Both the position numbers and the translations under genes were made by a program. From assembly GCA_963782495.1 (NCBI GenBank), contig CAWAJU010000007.1, forward strand, positions 186,001 through 250,000: a stretch of DNA of 64,000 nucleotides, given 5' to 3'. The stretch is from DASQBT01 sp963782495. Lineage in GTDB: Bacteria > Pseudomonadota > Gammaproteobacteria > Burkholderiales > Thiobacillaceae. This document shows positions 44,404-52,628 of the stretch, piece after piece; positions within the stretch are counted from its first letter, which is position 1, and each line of letters begins with the position of its first letter. The notes under the pieces were generated by a model. It saw only the letters and a list, made by a program, of their open reading frames with translations. It did not search any database and was not told where the DNA came from.

Positions 44404-44425
44404 ATTACTCAATAGGATGAGTAAT
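44404..44425. promoter_or_regulatory. Perfect inverted repeat at the ATPase start
   Basis: ATTACTCA-N6-TGAGTAAT is a perfect 8-bp palindrome centred about 17 bp upstream of the ATPase start codon (44398). It is a likely operator for autoregulation or for an unlinked regulator. Confidence 0.4.
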
Positions 44426-44485
44426 ATCACTCACGACGCAGCGGAGCCGCAAGATCGTGGGTCGGACCGCCCTCCCGCTCTGGGC

Positions 44486-44579
44486 CTTCACCGTACGACT
44501 TGCTGGGCCGCCCGGTCTATTCCGAGGGCGGGCGACGATGAAGCTGGTGATGGTGTGTCAGAGCGGGCTGCGAAGTAGG
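44486..44579 (+). pseudogene. Second relic of the helicase 3' region, with internal deletion
   Basis: The first half (CTTCACCGTACGACTTGCTG, CGGTCTATTCCGAGGGCG) matches 41252-41300 in the helicase. The second half (GGCGACGATGAAGCTGGTGA, then CAGAGCGGGCTGCGA) matches about 41427-41470. About 120 bp between them is missing. It lies between the ATPase and the end of the PLD-helicase gene. Confidence 0.65.
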
Positions 44580-44639
44580 TCATTCGCAAGTTGGAATGTT
44601 GATAACCCGCAAGGGCCGCCTTTTATCCTTCCACCTTCG

Positions 44640-47600
44640 CTATTCGCCGCGCAGGATGCTGAATTCTTGGAATAGTCGAATGGGTAGGGGCACAGCCAAC
44701 TTCCAATAGACGGTCATTGGCCTCTCACCTTCAGACCGCTCCATGGTAACCGGACCACACACCCTATACGCTTCGCCTTTCGATCGACGTACGAACAGCT
44801 GAAAGGTCCAGCCGTTACCTGGACTCTCCAAGTAACGCTGACCAGCGGTGGTAGCGGGACTAGCACTGTTCTGCGATTGCCAATGAAAGCGTTCAGCACT
44901 GACTGCATAGTCGTGATACGTGATGCGCTCGTGAAAACCTTCACGTTTATCAAGAGTAACAAAGAGCAGTTCAGTCTTGCGTTGGTGCAAGGCGAGAACC
45001 CCGGCTTGAAAGGGGGTGCGCCGTTCCGCTGTTAGCCAATCAACAGCAGTAAGGATTTCGCGAATTCCATAAGCGCCATGCAGACACAATGGCACATCTT
45101 CCAAACCCGGGACCTCTCGCTGCTGCAAGGCGCTTCTAGCCTCCAAGACTTCTCCGAGTTCCGCCAATTCGATACGGTGATCGGGGTGGTCAGCCAGTCG
45201 CTGTAAAAATGCGGTTCCTGTCCCCCTCTGAATGTGCTGGCCGTCCACTTGATATGTAAGCATCTGGAGAACCCGTCGCTCGCGATCATTGCTCGGTTCA
45301 TAAGTTCGAAGCGGCTCGCCGACCTTCAGGAGCAGATTAATCCGCTCTGGGTCATTTATGTGTAGCAGGTCACCAAACCGCCGACCGAAATAGTCGTCCT
45401 CAGGGCCTGCCGTTGCCGTCGTCAAGCCAGCGTCACGTTTCAAATTAGCCCATCCGGATCGACCGCTATTACGGTAGAGGTCGTCCAGCTCAATGCCCTG
45501 CTCCCGCAGGAAGGTGGCCAGCCGAACTCCGCTACGGCCACGCAATGCCACATAGGTTTGCAGTTCAGTGCGCAATCTGCGCCAGTTCTGTTGGACGAGC
45601 CTTCTCAGGCTCCCCAGCACTTGATCACGCGCCTGTCGTTGAAGATAGATATGGCAACCAGGGGGCAACGCGCCAAAGCCCTTATCCACTGCATCAACCA
45701 GTTGCCTGCGCGATAGCCCGGTTATCGCAGAAAGCAAACGGTCAAAGCGAAAGTCTTCTCTAAGACGACCGACAAAATCGAGAACCAAGCAAGCTTCCTT
45801 GCCCTTTGCCAACCGAAGACCTCGACCAATTTGCTGCTGAAATAACACGGGGCTCTGGGTCGGCCGAAGCAACAGCAAGGTATCCACCAAAGGCAAATCC
45901 ACGCCTTCGTTGTATAGGTCGCACGTCACCAACGCGGTCACCTCACCGCGAGCCAATTGATCAGGGGCACGCCGCCGCTCATCTTGAGGCGTATTGCCGA
46001 CAACACAAATTGCTTTAATGCCTGCCTCGTTCAGCTTCTTGGTCATGTACTCTGCGTGAGCCACAGAGACGCAGAAAACGAGGGTTCTACTCTTTGCTGG
46101 CCGTCCTGCCAGTCGGCGCCACTCGTCTATAACTAGTCGTGCCCTCACATCGTTACCCGTAACCAAGCTATCGACGGCCGCCAGCTCACCTGGCTGTTCC
46201 CAAGGCACATTGGAAAAATCCGTTTCGTCGTCGCAAGCGTAATACTCGAATGGGCTGAGCAGCTGCTGTTCGAGCGCATGCCATAGTCTCAGTTCGACAG
46301 CCGGTGACCCATCGGGGCGGTTTTGGAAATAGCCCAGAATCGGCTTGCCGTCACTTCGCTCGGGCGTGGCTGTCAGTCCGAGCAAGATGCGCGGGTTAAT
46401 TGAAGTTACAAGGGTGTGAAACCGATCGGCCGCAAGACGGTGACATTCATCCACTACTACGGTGTGCCAGTAGTCTGGACCTAAATTTGCGACGAGATCG
46501 CGCGCCGCCACGCTATCGATGGTTGCAAACACATGATCAAAACGATCGAACTCAGCACCGCCCACCAACAATTGGGCGAAAGAATGATCACGCAGCACCT
46601 CGCGGTAGGTACGCAATGCCTGCTTAAGGATTTCTTCGCGATGTGCCACAAATAGCAATCGCGGTTTACCTCCTTCCAGCTCACAGGTTCGTCGATAGTC
46701 GAACGCTGCCACCACCGTCTTTCCCGTTCCAGTGGCAGCAACGACCAAATTCCGTCTGCGCGCGTGCTGCCGCTCAAGCTGGAGTTGTTCAAGCATTTCC
46801 TGCTGGTACGTTTTGGGCTGGAGATCAAAAAAGGTTGGCCGCGCTATGATCTCATCGCCTGCCTCCCTCTTCAGAGCCTCCCGCAGAGCACTGCGATGGG
46901 TGGCGTTGGCAGGGTCAAAGGTCTGGAATTCGTTGTCTTCCCAGAGCGTTTCGAAATGTGCTTTGGCCCTTTCGAAAAGTCCCGGCTGACCGCGCTGCGT
47001 AAACTTTACGGTCCACTCCATTCCACCCATCAGGGCGGCACCGGACAAATTCGCGCTCCCCACATAAGCCGAACCGAAACCCGTTTTACGTTGAAACAGC
47101 CATGCCTTAGCATGCAGTCGAGTCCGACGGCCATCCAAAGAAACCTTGACTGCGCAGCCGGGCAACTTGGCCAACTCATCCAACGCCTGAATCTCGGTCG
47201 CGCCAGTATATGTGGTGGTCAATACACGCAACCGGGTTCGCGGTTGTCCATTTGCATCCAGAGCAGTCGCTGACTGGAAAATGTCGAGCAACTTGCGGAC
47301 ACCGGAGTGGGTAATAAAACTGACGAGAATATCCACCTGATCGCAAGCAGCTAGTTCTCGTCGCAGTTCATTCAGTAGTGACGGTGAGCCTTTGCCGGCA
47401 GTAAATAGCCAGGGAATGGATAAGCCTGTGTCGGGCAGAAGAAGTCGCGGGCTTTGCCGGTGAATGGCATGAAGCAACTGAAGCGGCGCAGACAACACAT
47501 CGATCGGTTCTCCGCCATCCCCTATTCGCTGACGGATATTCACCAGAATGGAATTGACCAACTCTAGTTGCCGCTGGAGCTTGTCATTCCCATCGCCTTC

Positions 47601-47774
47601 TAAGTCATCGAGGATGCGGCCTAACTGGCGTGCAAACATATCAGCCAATCGATCCGGGCTATCCTCTAGTGAAAGTGGTTCAAGCGTTCGGCTAGTCTCA
47701 TCAGTTGCTTCTGAGAGTGCATGCCATAGACCCTTGGAGACGACTTCATCATAGAGGCCATCATCAAATTCCAT
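44640..47774 (-). CDS. PLD-nuclease / SF2 helicase / DUF3427 fusion protein
   Basis: This is a protein of about 1044 residues. An N-terminal region is followed by a phospholipase-D-type nuclease domain with H221-x-K223 (RLHAKAWLF) and GSANLSG. An SF2 helicase follows with Walker A ATGTGKT (about 347-353), DECHR (442-446), LTATPER, FCVSVAHAEYM, CDLYNEGVDLP and QQIGRGLR. The C-terminal DUF3427 region has ERRVLQMLTYQ, LLFVTLDKREGFHERITYHD and FHWQSQNSAS. This architecture is found in mobile defence-type loci. The ATG at 47774 is used. It is preceded by HNH (24 bp) and HIT genes on the same strand, apparently one operon. A restriction or anti-phage role is inference. Confidence 0.88.
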   Translation of the reverse strand: MEFDDGLYDEVVSKGLWHALSEATDETSRTLEPLSLEDSPDRLADMFARQLGRILDDLEGDGNDKLQRQLELVNSILVNIRQRIGDGGEPIDVLSAPLQLLHAIHRQSPRLLLPDTGLSIPWLFTAGKGSPSLLNELRRELAACDQVDILVSFITHSGVRKLLDIFQSATALDANGQPRTRLRVLTTTYTGATEIQALDELAKLPGCAVKVSLDGRRTRLHAKAWLFQRKTGFGSAYVGSANLSGAALMGGMEWTVKFTQRGQPGLFERAKAHFETLWEDNEFQTFDPANATHRSALREALKREAGDEIIARPTFFDLQPKTYQQEMLEQLQLERQHARRRNLVVAATGTGKTVVAAFDYRRTCELEGGKPRLLFVAHREEILKQALRTYREVLRDHSFAQLLVGGAEFDRFDHVFATIDSVAARDLVANLGPDYWHTVVVDECHRLAADRFHTLVTSINPRILLGLTATPERSDGKPILGYFQNRPDGSPAVELRLWHALEQQLLSPFEYYACDDETDFSNVPWEQPGELAAVDSLVTGNDVRARLVIDEWRRLAGRPAKSRTLVFCVSVAHAEYMTKKLNEAGIKAICVVGNTPQDERRRAPDQLARGEVTALVTCDLYNEGVDLPLVDTLLLLRPTQSPVLFQQQIGRGLRLAKGKEACLVLDFVGRLREDFRFDRLLSAITGLSRRQLVDAVDKGFGALPPGCHIYLQRQARDQVLGSLRRLVQQNWRRLRTELQTYVALRGRSGVRLATFLREQGIELDDLYRNSGRSGWANLKRDAGLTTATAGPEDDYFGRRFGDLLHINDPERINLLLKVGEPLRTYEPSNDRERRVLQMLTYQVDGQHIQRGTGTAFLQRLADHPDHRIELAELGEVLEARSALQQREVPGLEDVPLCLHGAYGIREILTAVDWLTAERRTPFQAGVLALHQRKTELLFVTLDKREGFHERITYHDYAVSAERFHWQSQNSASPATTAGQRYLESPGNGWTFQLFVRRSKGEAYRVCGPVTMERSEGERPMTVYWKLAVPLPIRLFQEFSILRGE

Positions 47775-47798
47775 CAATTAGGTCCTCACGAATAAGAT

Positions 47799-48758
47799 CT
47801 ATCCACTTGCTGGAAGTAACCTGCTAAGCCGCAATTCCAATACGTCCTGCCGAGGATACATACGCTGTTCCTTGGGAAGCAAAAGTGGCTTGCCGTCCAA
47901 CAACGTGAGAATCCTGTGGTCAGGTATCCTGCTGTCCAACTGGTTACTGACATGCCATTTGTAATCAGGCCCCGGCGCGATAAGGGCAGCATCCATCGCC
48001 CAATGCATGTCCGGAGTTAGTGCTAGACCATTTCGCGGATCGTCGTCACCTGAATTACTGAATGGGCTTATGTGTGCAGCTTCCACCATGGCGGTTCCGT
48101 CGGGTAGCACTAGCCTTAACCCTGTTGCGGCACAGCGGTAGTCATAAATATCGATTACTAAGCGTCGAAATGCCGGGCTCCGTACATACTCAGGCGTTCT
48201 CACCTCGGAGACCGATGCAACGACAAATTTACGTAAGCTGTGCTCATACGCGCTAATCTGCTTGCCCTGCGCAACCACGGCGTCCAAGTCTTGCAAACCT
48301 CTTCCGAACCAGAACGCCGCTAAAACATCACCCAGTTCATCGATGCTCTGCTCATTCTGCAAGAGCCAAAAGAGTTCTTGATCCAACGTAGCGTGGGAAA
48401 CATTTTCGATGATTGCGGACGCACTGGTTGCGTTGATCATATTGTCCAGTATTGCCTCTCGCCCAGGGATGGGTGACAGATGCCAAAAGCTTTCCTCACC
48501 CGTTGTTAGCGTCCCTCGAAGGTGAAAAAAAGGAAAGTATGGGTTCGGGTGATCTCCAGGTGCCCGAACCGCGTTGAAATAATGTGTGTAACGTTCAAGC
48601 AGCGTGGGTGAGTAGCTGATGTGGTTTTCGCAAAGGGCGCCGCTGCGTGCAAGATCAAACACCGCAAGAAGCATGCATATCTTATGTGGGCTGGCGCGCC
48701 CATGAGATTGGTTGACTCGGAGCTGCGTCAGCTTTCTCTTGTACTCTTCGAGGCTCAT
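47799..48758 (-). CDS. HNH endonuclease of the predicted restriction type
   Basis: This 319-residue protein has an N-terminal domain with SPHKICMLLAVFDLARSG, of the type seen in predicted restriction endonucleases with an HKxLLLLA motif. The C-terminal HNH_2 nuclease domain has YDYRCAATGLRL, MVEAAHISPFSNSGDDDPRN and GLALTPDMHWAMDAAL. H-N-H residues are visible in AAHI, RNGL and DMHW. It lies between the HIT gene (stop 48760) and the PLD-helicase gene, nearly touching both. It appears intact. Confidence 0.85.
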   Translation of the reverse strand: MSLEEYKRKLTQLRVNQSHGRASPHKICMLLAVFDLARSGALCENHISYSPTLLERYTHYFNAVRAPGDHPNPYFPFFHLRGTLTTGEESFWHLSPIPGREAILDNMINATSASAIIENVSHATLDQELFWLLQNEQSIDELGDVLAAFWFGRGLQDLDAVVAQGKQISAYEHSLRKFVVASVSEVRTPEYVRSPAFRRLVIDIYDYRCAATGLRLVLPDGTAMVEAAHISPFSNSGDDDPRNGLALTPDMHWAMDAALIAPGPDYKWHVSNQLDSRIPDHRILTLLDGKPLLLPKEQRMYPRQDVLELRLSRLLPASG

Positions 48759-48759
48759 G

Positions 48760-49148
48760 CTATTTAACCCAGTACTTCGCCTTCTCGGGAAGCACCCATC
48801 TTACCCCGCCTCTTGGGTCTTTCGTGTCGCCGAGGTAGCGCGGAATCAGATGAACATGCAGATGCGCAACGGTCTGGCCCGCAGCCGCTCCTTGATTGAT
48901 TCCGATGTTGTAGCCATCCGGGTGATGCGCTTCATCGAGTATCGCCCTGGCATCATTCAGGGCCTTGAGCAAGGCGAGCTGCTCGGCGTCCGTTGCCTCG
49001 AACAAAGTGGCGATGTGCCGCTTCGGAATGATAAGCGCATGGCCCAACGGAAAGTGGAAAGCCGTCTCTTATAGATGACGGTAAGATCGTCCTCGACTAA
49101 TACTCGCGCAGGGTCCAATTGGCAGAAGGGGCAGGGTTCCTGAAGCAT
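48760..49148 (-). pseudogene. HIT-family nucleotide hydrolase with a frameshift
   Basis: From ATG 49148 the frame reads MLQEPCPFCQLDPARVLVED with DDLTVIYK. A one-base loss near 49065-49080 then moves the sequence to another frame, continuing as FPLGHALIIPKRHIATLFEA. The catalytic HIT motif is present as HLHVHLIPR, and the end is EKAKYWVK. Total length is 3n+2, consistent with a single-base deletion. The CxxC at the N-terminus (CPFC) is typical. Its ATG overlaps the stop of a short upstream frame. HIT, HNH and PLD-helicase genes are arranged as one operon. Confidence 0.75.
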
Positions 49149-49227
49149 TACTGAAGTGGCGTTTTGTGCGCCGCGACCTTCTCCACCTGCCCGTGGTGTC
49201 GTGCGTTGGCGTCCAGAAACAGACGCA

Positions 49228-49506
49228 TCAAGCCTTCTGCAGCCACGCCAGGATGCGTTTGCGCTCTGCGGCCGTCAGCTTGTCCTCGCTGCCCCAGGCT
49301 TGCCAGGGAATCTCCGCATGTAAACGCTGTGTCTCCGTTGAGACCTTGCCAGCCGCCTCACCAATAATCTCAATAGCGCGCACCAGGGCGAACAGCAGCA
49401 TCCGGTCGGTCTCCAGTTCGGCACGGGTGCGCCCGGCAATGAAACGCTGCACGTCTTCCGCTGCATCCACCATATGGCGCAGGCGAACCTGATCGTCAGC
49501 GCGCAT
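49228..49506 (-). CDS. Truncated HEPN protein with a foreign C-terminus (third MNT-HEPN pair)
   Basis: This 92-residue frame overlaps the MNT gene by 11 bp. Residues 1-66 follow the HEPN family (DQVRLRHMVDAAEDVQRFI, ALVRAIEIIGEAAGKVS, AEIPW). After EIPW the sequence is unrelated (LTAAERKRILAWLQKA, stop), so the R-x4-H-x-Y RNase site is missing. The tail resembles an antitoxin end, and the overlapping short frame that follows (49147-49227) starts MRLFLDAN, like a PIN toxin. This looks like a recombination joint between two toxin-antitoxin loci. Confidence 0.6.
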   Translation of the reverse strand: MRADDQVRLRHMVDAAEDVQRFIAGRTRAELETDRMLLFALVRAIEIIGEAAGKVSTETQRLHAEIPWQAWGSEDKLTAAERKRILAWLQKA

Positions 49507-49798
49507 ACAGCACCTCCGCGGTGCCCACCACCTCGTCGCGGAAGTAGCGCGACAGATCCTGCGCAGTGCGCAGATCGACGCGCCTGCCACCCAGCATGTC
49601 GGACAGCTCCAGTTCCATCGCCGCGATGCCCAAAAGCCCGGGGGTGCCCTCAGGCATGAAATCCACCAGCAGGTCCACGTCACTGTCCGGCCGGTCAACG
49701 CCCTTCAGCACAGAGCCGAACAGGGCCAGCCGACGAATATGGTGCTGCTCGCAGAAACTGGCCAGGGCAGCTTCATTCAGATTCAGATTCGGGTGCAT
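49496..49798 (-). CDS. MntA-type nucleotidyltransferase antitoxin (third MNT-HEPN pair)
   Basis: This 100-residue nucleotidyltransferase has G28-S29-x10-D40-x-D42 (LALFGSVLKGVDRPDSDVDLL) followed by MLGGRRVDLRTAQDL. It is intact, while its HEPN partner is truncated. GGAGA lies upstream of the ATG. Confidence 0.87.
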   Translation of the reverse strand: MHPNLNLNEAALASFCEQHHIRRLALFGSVLKGVDRPDSDVDLLVDFMPEGTPGLLGIAAMELELSDMLGGRRVDLRTAQDLSRYFRDEVVGTAEVLYAR

Positions 49799-49855
49799 GC
49801 AGTCTCCTCTCCCAACAGGCCGGCTTGCGCCGATTCAGGCCATCATTGTCCCCTA

Positions 49856-51468
49856 TCACCCGCCCGCAACAAAAGATCCGGACTTCAGTTGCGCCACCTG
49901 CTCCCCCAATTCATCCAGTTCGTCCGCCAGCGCCTTCTGCATCCGCTCCACCCGGTCGATCACCTTGTCCGCGCTGCTCTTGATCGTGCCGCTCCAGGTG
50001 CGGATGTCTTCCAGGTATTTCACCTGGCGCTGGATTTCGTTGAGCGATTTGTCGATGGCCTGGAAGTCGGCGGCGCGTTCGGCGTTTTCCATGCGGGCGC
50101 GCACGGCCAGGGCCTTGGCGGCCATGAAGCCGGCCTTCAGGTAGGCGTCGCTGGCTTCGTCGTCGCGGTCCCACACCACGACGATGTCGCTGCCGTAGCG
50201 CGCCAGCGCTTCCAGGCCGGCCGGCGCGGTGCGGCGCGAGTGGACGAAGAGGCCGATGCCGGCGTCGCGGTTCTTGCGCGCGGTGTCGATCTCGTCCAGC
50301 GTGGTTTTCAGCGTGTAGTTGGCCGCTTCCTTGAACTCGACCGCGATGCGCGCGCCGGCGGCGGCGTTGTCGGGGCCCAGGGTGACGATGGCGTCGCCCA
50401 CCTTGCTGCGCGCCAAGCAGGCCGGTGGTGTTGCCGGTGTCCTCGGCAATGTCGCCGGCCTGGGTGGCGAGGGCTTGCAGGACTTCGAAGCCGGCCTGCT
50501 GGAAGTCGTGGCCGTGGGTGGTGGAGGCGGCCTCGGCGGCCTTCTTGGCGCGCATGGCTTCAAGTGCGCCGACGACCTGGGTCTGGAATTGCTGCGCGGC
50601 GCTGTTCTGCGCCTCGATCATCTGGGTCAGCTCGCGCTTCATGCGCGCGAGCGCGGAGTTCTGGTCGTCGAGGCTGAATTCGGCGTTGATCTGCTTTTGC
50701 GCCTGCTCGACCCGGCGCACCAGGCGGGAGAGCGCGGACTGCTCGTTGTCGAGCGAGAATTCCTGCACCACTTCGCCGATGCGCTTTTGCAGGCCTTCGG
50801 CCGCGACGCCGTGGCCGTCCTTGAGTTCGCGCACCAGGCGGGCCAGCGCGCCCTCCGCGTTGTCGAGCGAAAACTCGCGCAGGATGGCGTTGGCCTGGGT
50901 GGAGAGTGTCTGTTCGACGTGGCCGCGCAGGGCGGTGAGGAAGCGGTTGGATTCGTCGGGCGAGAGCTGCTGCATCAGCGCGCTGTCCTCGCCGACATGG
51001 CGGGTCAGGGTCTCGGCCAGGCTCTTCTCGGCCTGCTCGACCTGGGCGCGCATGAGCTGTTCCAGCTCGCCGTCCTGGCGCACCAGGCGCTCGACCCGCT
51101 CGTTGAAGCGGCCGTTCTGCGGATCGAAATAGTCCTTGAGGGTGCTGGTGAGCAGGGCCTCGGTCTGGCGCCGGTAATCCTCCAGCCGGGTTTCCATTTC
51201 GCGCACCAGGCGCTCGCCCTCGTTCTTCACCGATTCGGTGTCGATGCGGCCCTGGGCCTGCTTGAGCGCGATGATGCCAATGCGCAAGCGCGGTGCGCGC
51301 GAAACGGTTGCGGTCGCGGCCTTCCGGATAGGAGGCGAGCGCGGCCATGGTTTCGGGATCGTCGATCAAGAGGTCCAGGCGCAGGCCGGTTTCGGGGCCG
51401 TCGGCGGAGTCCGTTGTGGGATGGGGCGCGTAGTCCTGCTGCTGTGCGTGGGTAAGATCAAGGTCCAT
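49856..51468 (-). pseudogene. DUF2130 coiled-coil protein broken by two frameshifts
   Basis: The start at 51468 (MDLDLTHAQQQ) follows GGGAGGAAAC. The frame shifts near 51290, after RFARTAL, continuing RIGIIALKQAQG. It runs through a long coiled coil with EFSLDN repeats (EFSLDNAEGALARLVREL and two more). It shifts again near 50410 and ends in the nuclease-like part (RSKVGDAIVTLGPDNAA, AVEFKEAANYTLK, DAGIGLFVHSR, VVVWDRDD) and a C-terminal helix to 49856. The E-x-K in VEFKE fits a PD-(D/E)xK-type core. All parts of the family are present, so the gene was whole before the shifts. Confidence 0.8.
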
Positions 51469-51880
51469 GTTTCCTCCCATCATGTTGTGGCGAAAGTTTA
51501 ACTGATCGCGCGGCTGCGCGATTGTTCAGCTGCTCCTAAAGGCAGAGTTGGATTCCAAATGAAGAAGCTCGGGCACCCCCGGCACAAGGAGAGAGAAACA
51601 CACCGGAGATGCCTACGTCGACAGCATATGGGAGGGGGTGGCTCAGGAGGCGAGCCGGCCTGAAATCCTTGCCAAATTGAGCGCAGCGCCGGAGGGCTTC
51701 CTATTTTGGGCGAGTGTGCGCATGGCGCCGCGGCCCCTCACCCTGCCCTCTCCCCGCGAGCGGCGCGAGGGGAATGGCTCCGTCTCCCGCCCGGACGGGA
51801 GGGGGATGGGGTGAGGATGGGATCTATTGCCTGCACCGCCCCTTGCCTGTCAGTGTTTTTCAGTATCTTCAATAAGGGGA
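51469..51880. other. Intergenic region with a palindromic repeat
   Basis: No gene was found. Bases 51738-51815 contain the CCTCACCCTGCCCTCTCCCC / GAGGGG...GGGAGGGGGATGGGGTGAGG arrangement, an imperfect long palindrome of the REP-like type that recurs in many proteobacterial genomes. The rest shows no recognisable signal. Confidence 0.5.
51738..51815. repeat. REP-like palindromic element
   Basis: The left arm CCCTCACCCTGCCCTCTCCC and the right arm GGGAGGGGGATGGGGTGAGG are imperfect inverted complements around a GC-rich centre. The element lies downstream of both flanking minus-strand units and may form a large RNA hairpin. Confidence 0.5.
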
Positions 51881-52291
51881 TCAGCTCAGCAGCTTGACGT
51901 TCAGCCCTGCCACGCGCCTAAAACTTGCGTCCCCGGTCAGGAACAGATGGCCGCCACCCAGTTGCAGGCAACTGGCGGCCTGCAGGGCGTCGGGCGTTCG
52001 CAACCCGTGCCTGACCCGGATCGCCGCCGCGAGCTCCACGACGTCCTGGCTGATTTCCACCCAGATCAGATCGGGGCGCGCGAAAAACGCGTCGAAGGCT
52101 GCGAGGCTGTCGGCATCATTCGCCTTCATCGGGCCCACCCTGCATTCCAGCCAGGTGAGCCGGCTCACCGCCGAGGCCAGATCGGGGTGCTTGCTGACCG
52201 TCGCCGCCAACTGCTTGCGTACCCCGGCCGCAAACGGCTCCTTGCCCTCGATCAGATAGATCAGCGCGCTGGCATCGAAGAAAGCGATCAC
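51881..52291 (-). CDS. PIN-domain ribonuclease toxin (VapC-like) of the Phd-PIN pair
   Basis: This 136-residue PIN domain starts at a GTG that overlaps the antitoxin stop by 4 bp (GTGA). Acidic residues appear in FFDASALIYLIEG, LTWLECRVGP, RTPDALQAAS and LTGDASF. The PIN match begins at VIAFFDAS, so a longer frame beginning at 52369 was rejected because it lies within the antitoxin gene. It appears complete. Confidence 0.88.
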   Translation of the reverse strand: MIAFFDASALIYLIEGKEPFAAGVRKQLAATVSKHPDLASAVSRLTWLECRVGPMKANDADSLAAFDAFFARPDLIWVEISQDVVELAAAIRVRHGLRTPDALQAASCLQLGGGHLFLTGDASFRRVAGLNVKLLS

Positions 52292-52557
52292 CAGGCGCGC
52301 TCGGCCTTGAGGTCGGCGTCGATCCGGGCCTTGGTGCGCTTGCCGGCGCCAGGCTGGGAGAGCAGCCATTGAACCGCGCTCATGCCCTTGACGCGCGTGG
52401 CTTTGCCCGCGGCAAGGCGCTGATAGTCTTCTTCAGTGAGCACGACGGCTGCCGGTTTGTTGCGCTTGACGATGTGGAGAGGCCCGCGGCGCAAACCCTC
52501 TTCGATGGCGGCCATGCCACGGCGCTTGAGTTCGGCGATGGTAAGGATGTTGTTCAT
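52288..52557 (-). CDS. Phd/YefM-type antitoxin
   Basis: This 89-residue protein has the Phd/YefM N-terminal DNA-binding domain: TIAELKRRGMAAIEEGLRRG and VKRNKPAAVVLTEEDYQRLA (read in pieces). A C-terminal toxin-binding tail follows. The start at 52557 is chosen. The upstream 50 bp has three AGTAC/GGTAC boxes (52572-52612) that may be its operator. It overlaps the PIN gene. Confidence 0.87.
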   Translation of the reverse strand: MNNILTIAELKRRGMAAIEEGLRRGPLHIVKRNKPAAVVLTEEDYQRLAAGKATRVKGMSAVQWLLSQPGAGKRTKARIDADLKAERAW

Positions 52558-52571
52558 GGCAAGATTTGTTC

Positions 52572-52612
52572 CAGTACTGTAATGATGTGTAATAGTACCT
52601 TTAGCGGTACTG
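52572..52612. promoter_or_regulatory. Possible antitoxin operator
   Basis: The boxes are CAGTACTG (a perfect palindrome), TAGTAC and CGGTACTG, within 41 bp directly upstream of the Phd-type antitoxin. This is consistent with autoregulation by the antitoxin-toxin complex. Confidence 0.35.
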
Positions 52613-52628
52613 CATGGCAACGCCCCGA

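Noticed and set aside
50319..51455. 378-residue plus-strand frame opposite the DUF2130 gene
   Set aside because: It is antisense to coiled-coil coding sequence. The minus strand explains the region when two frameshifts are allowed.
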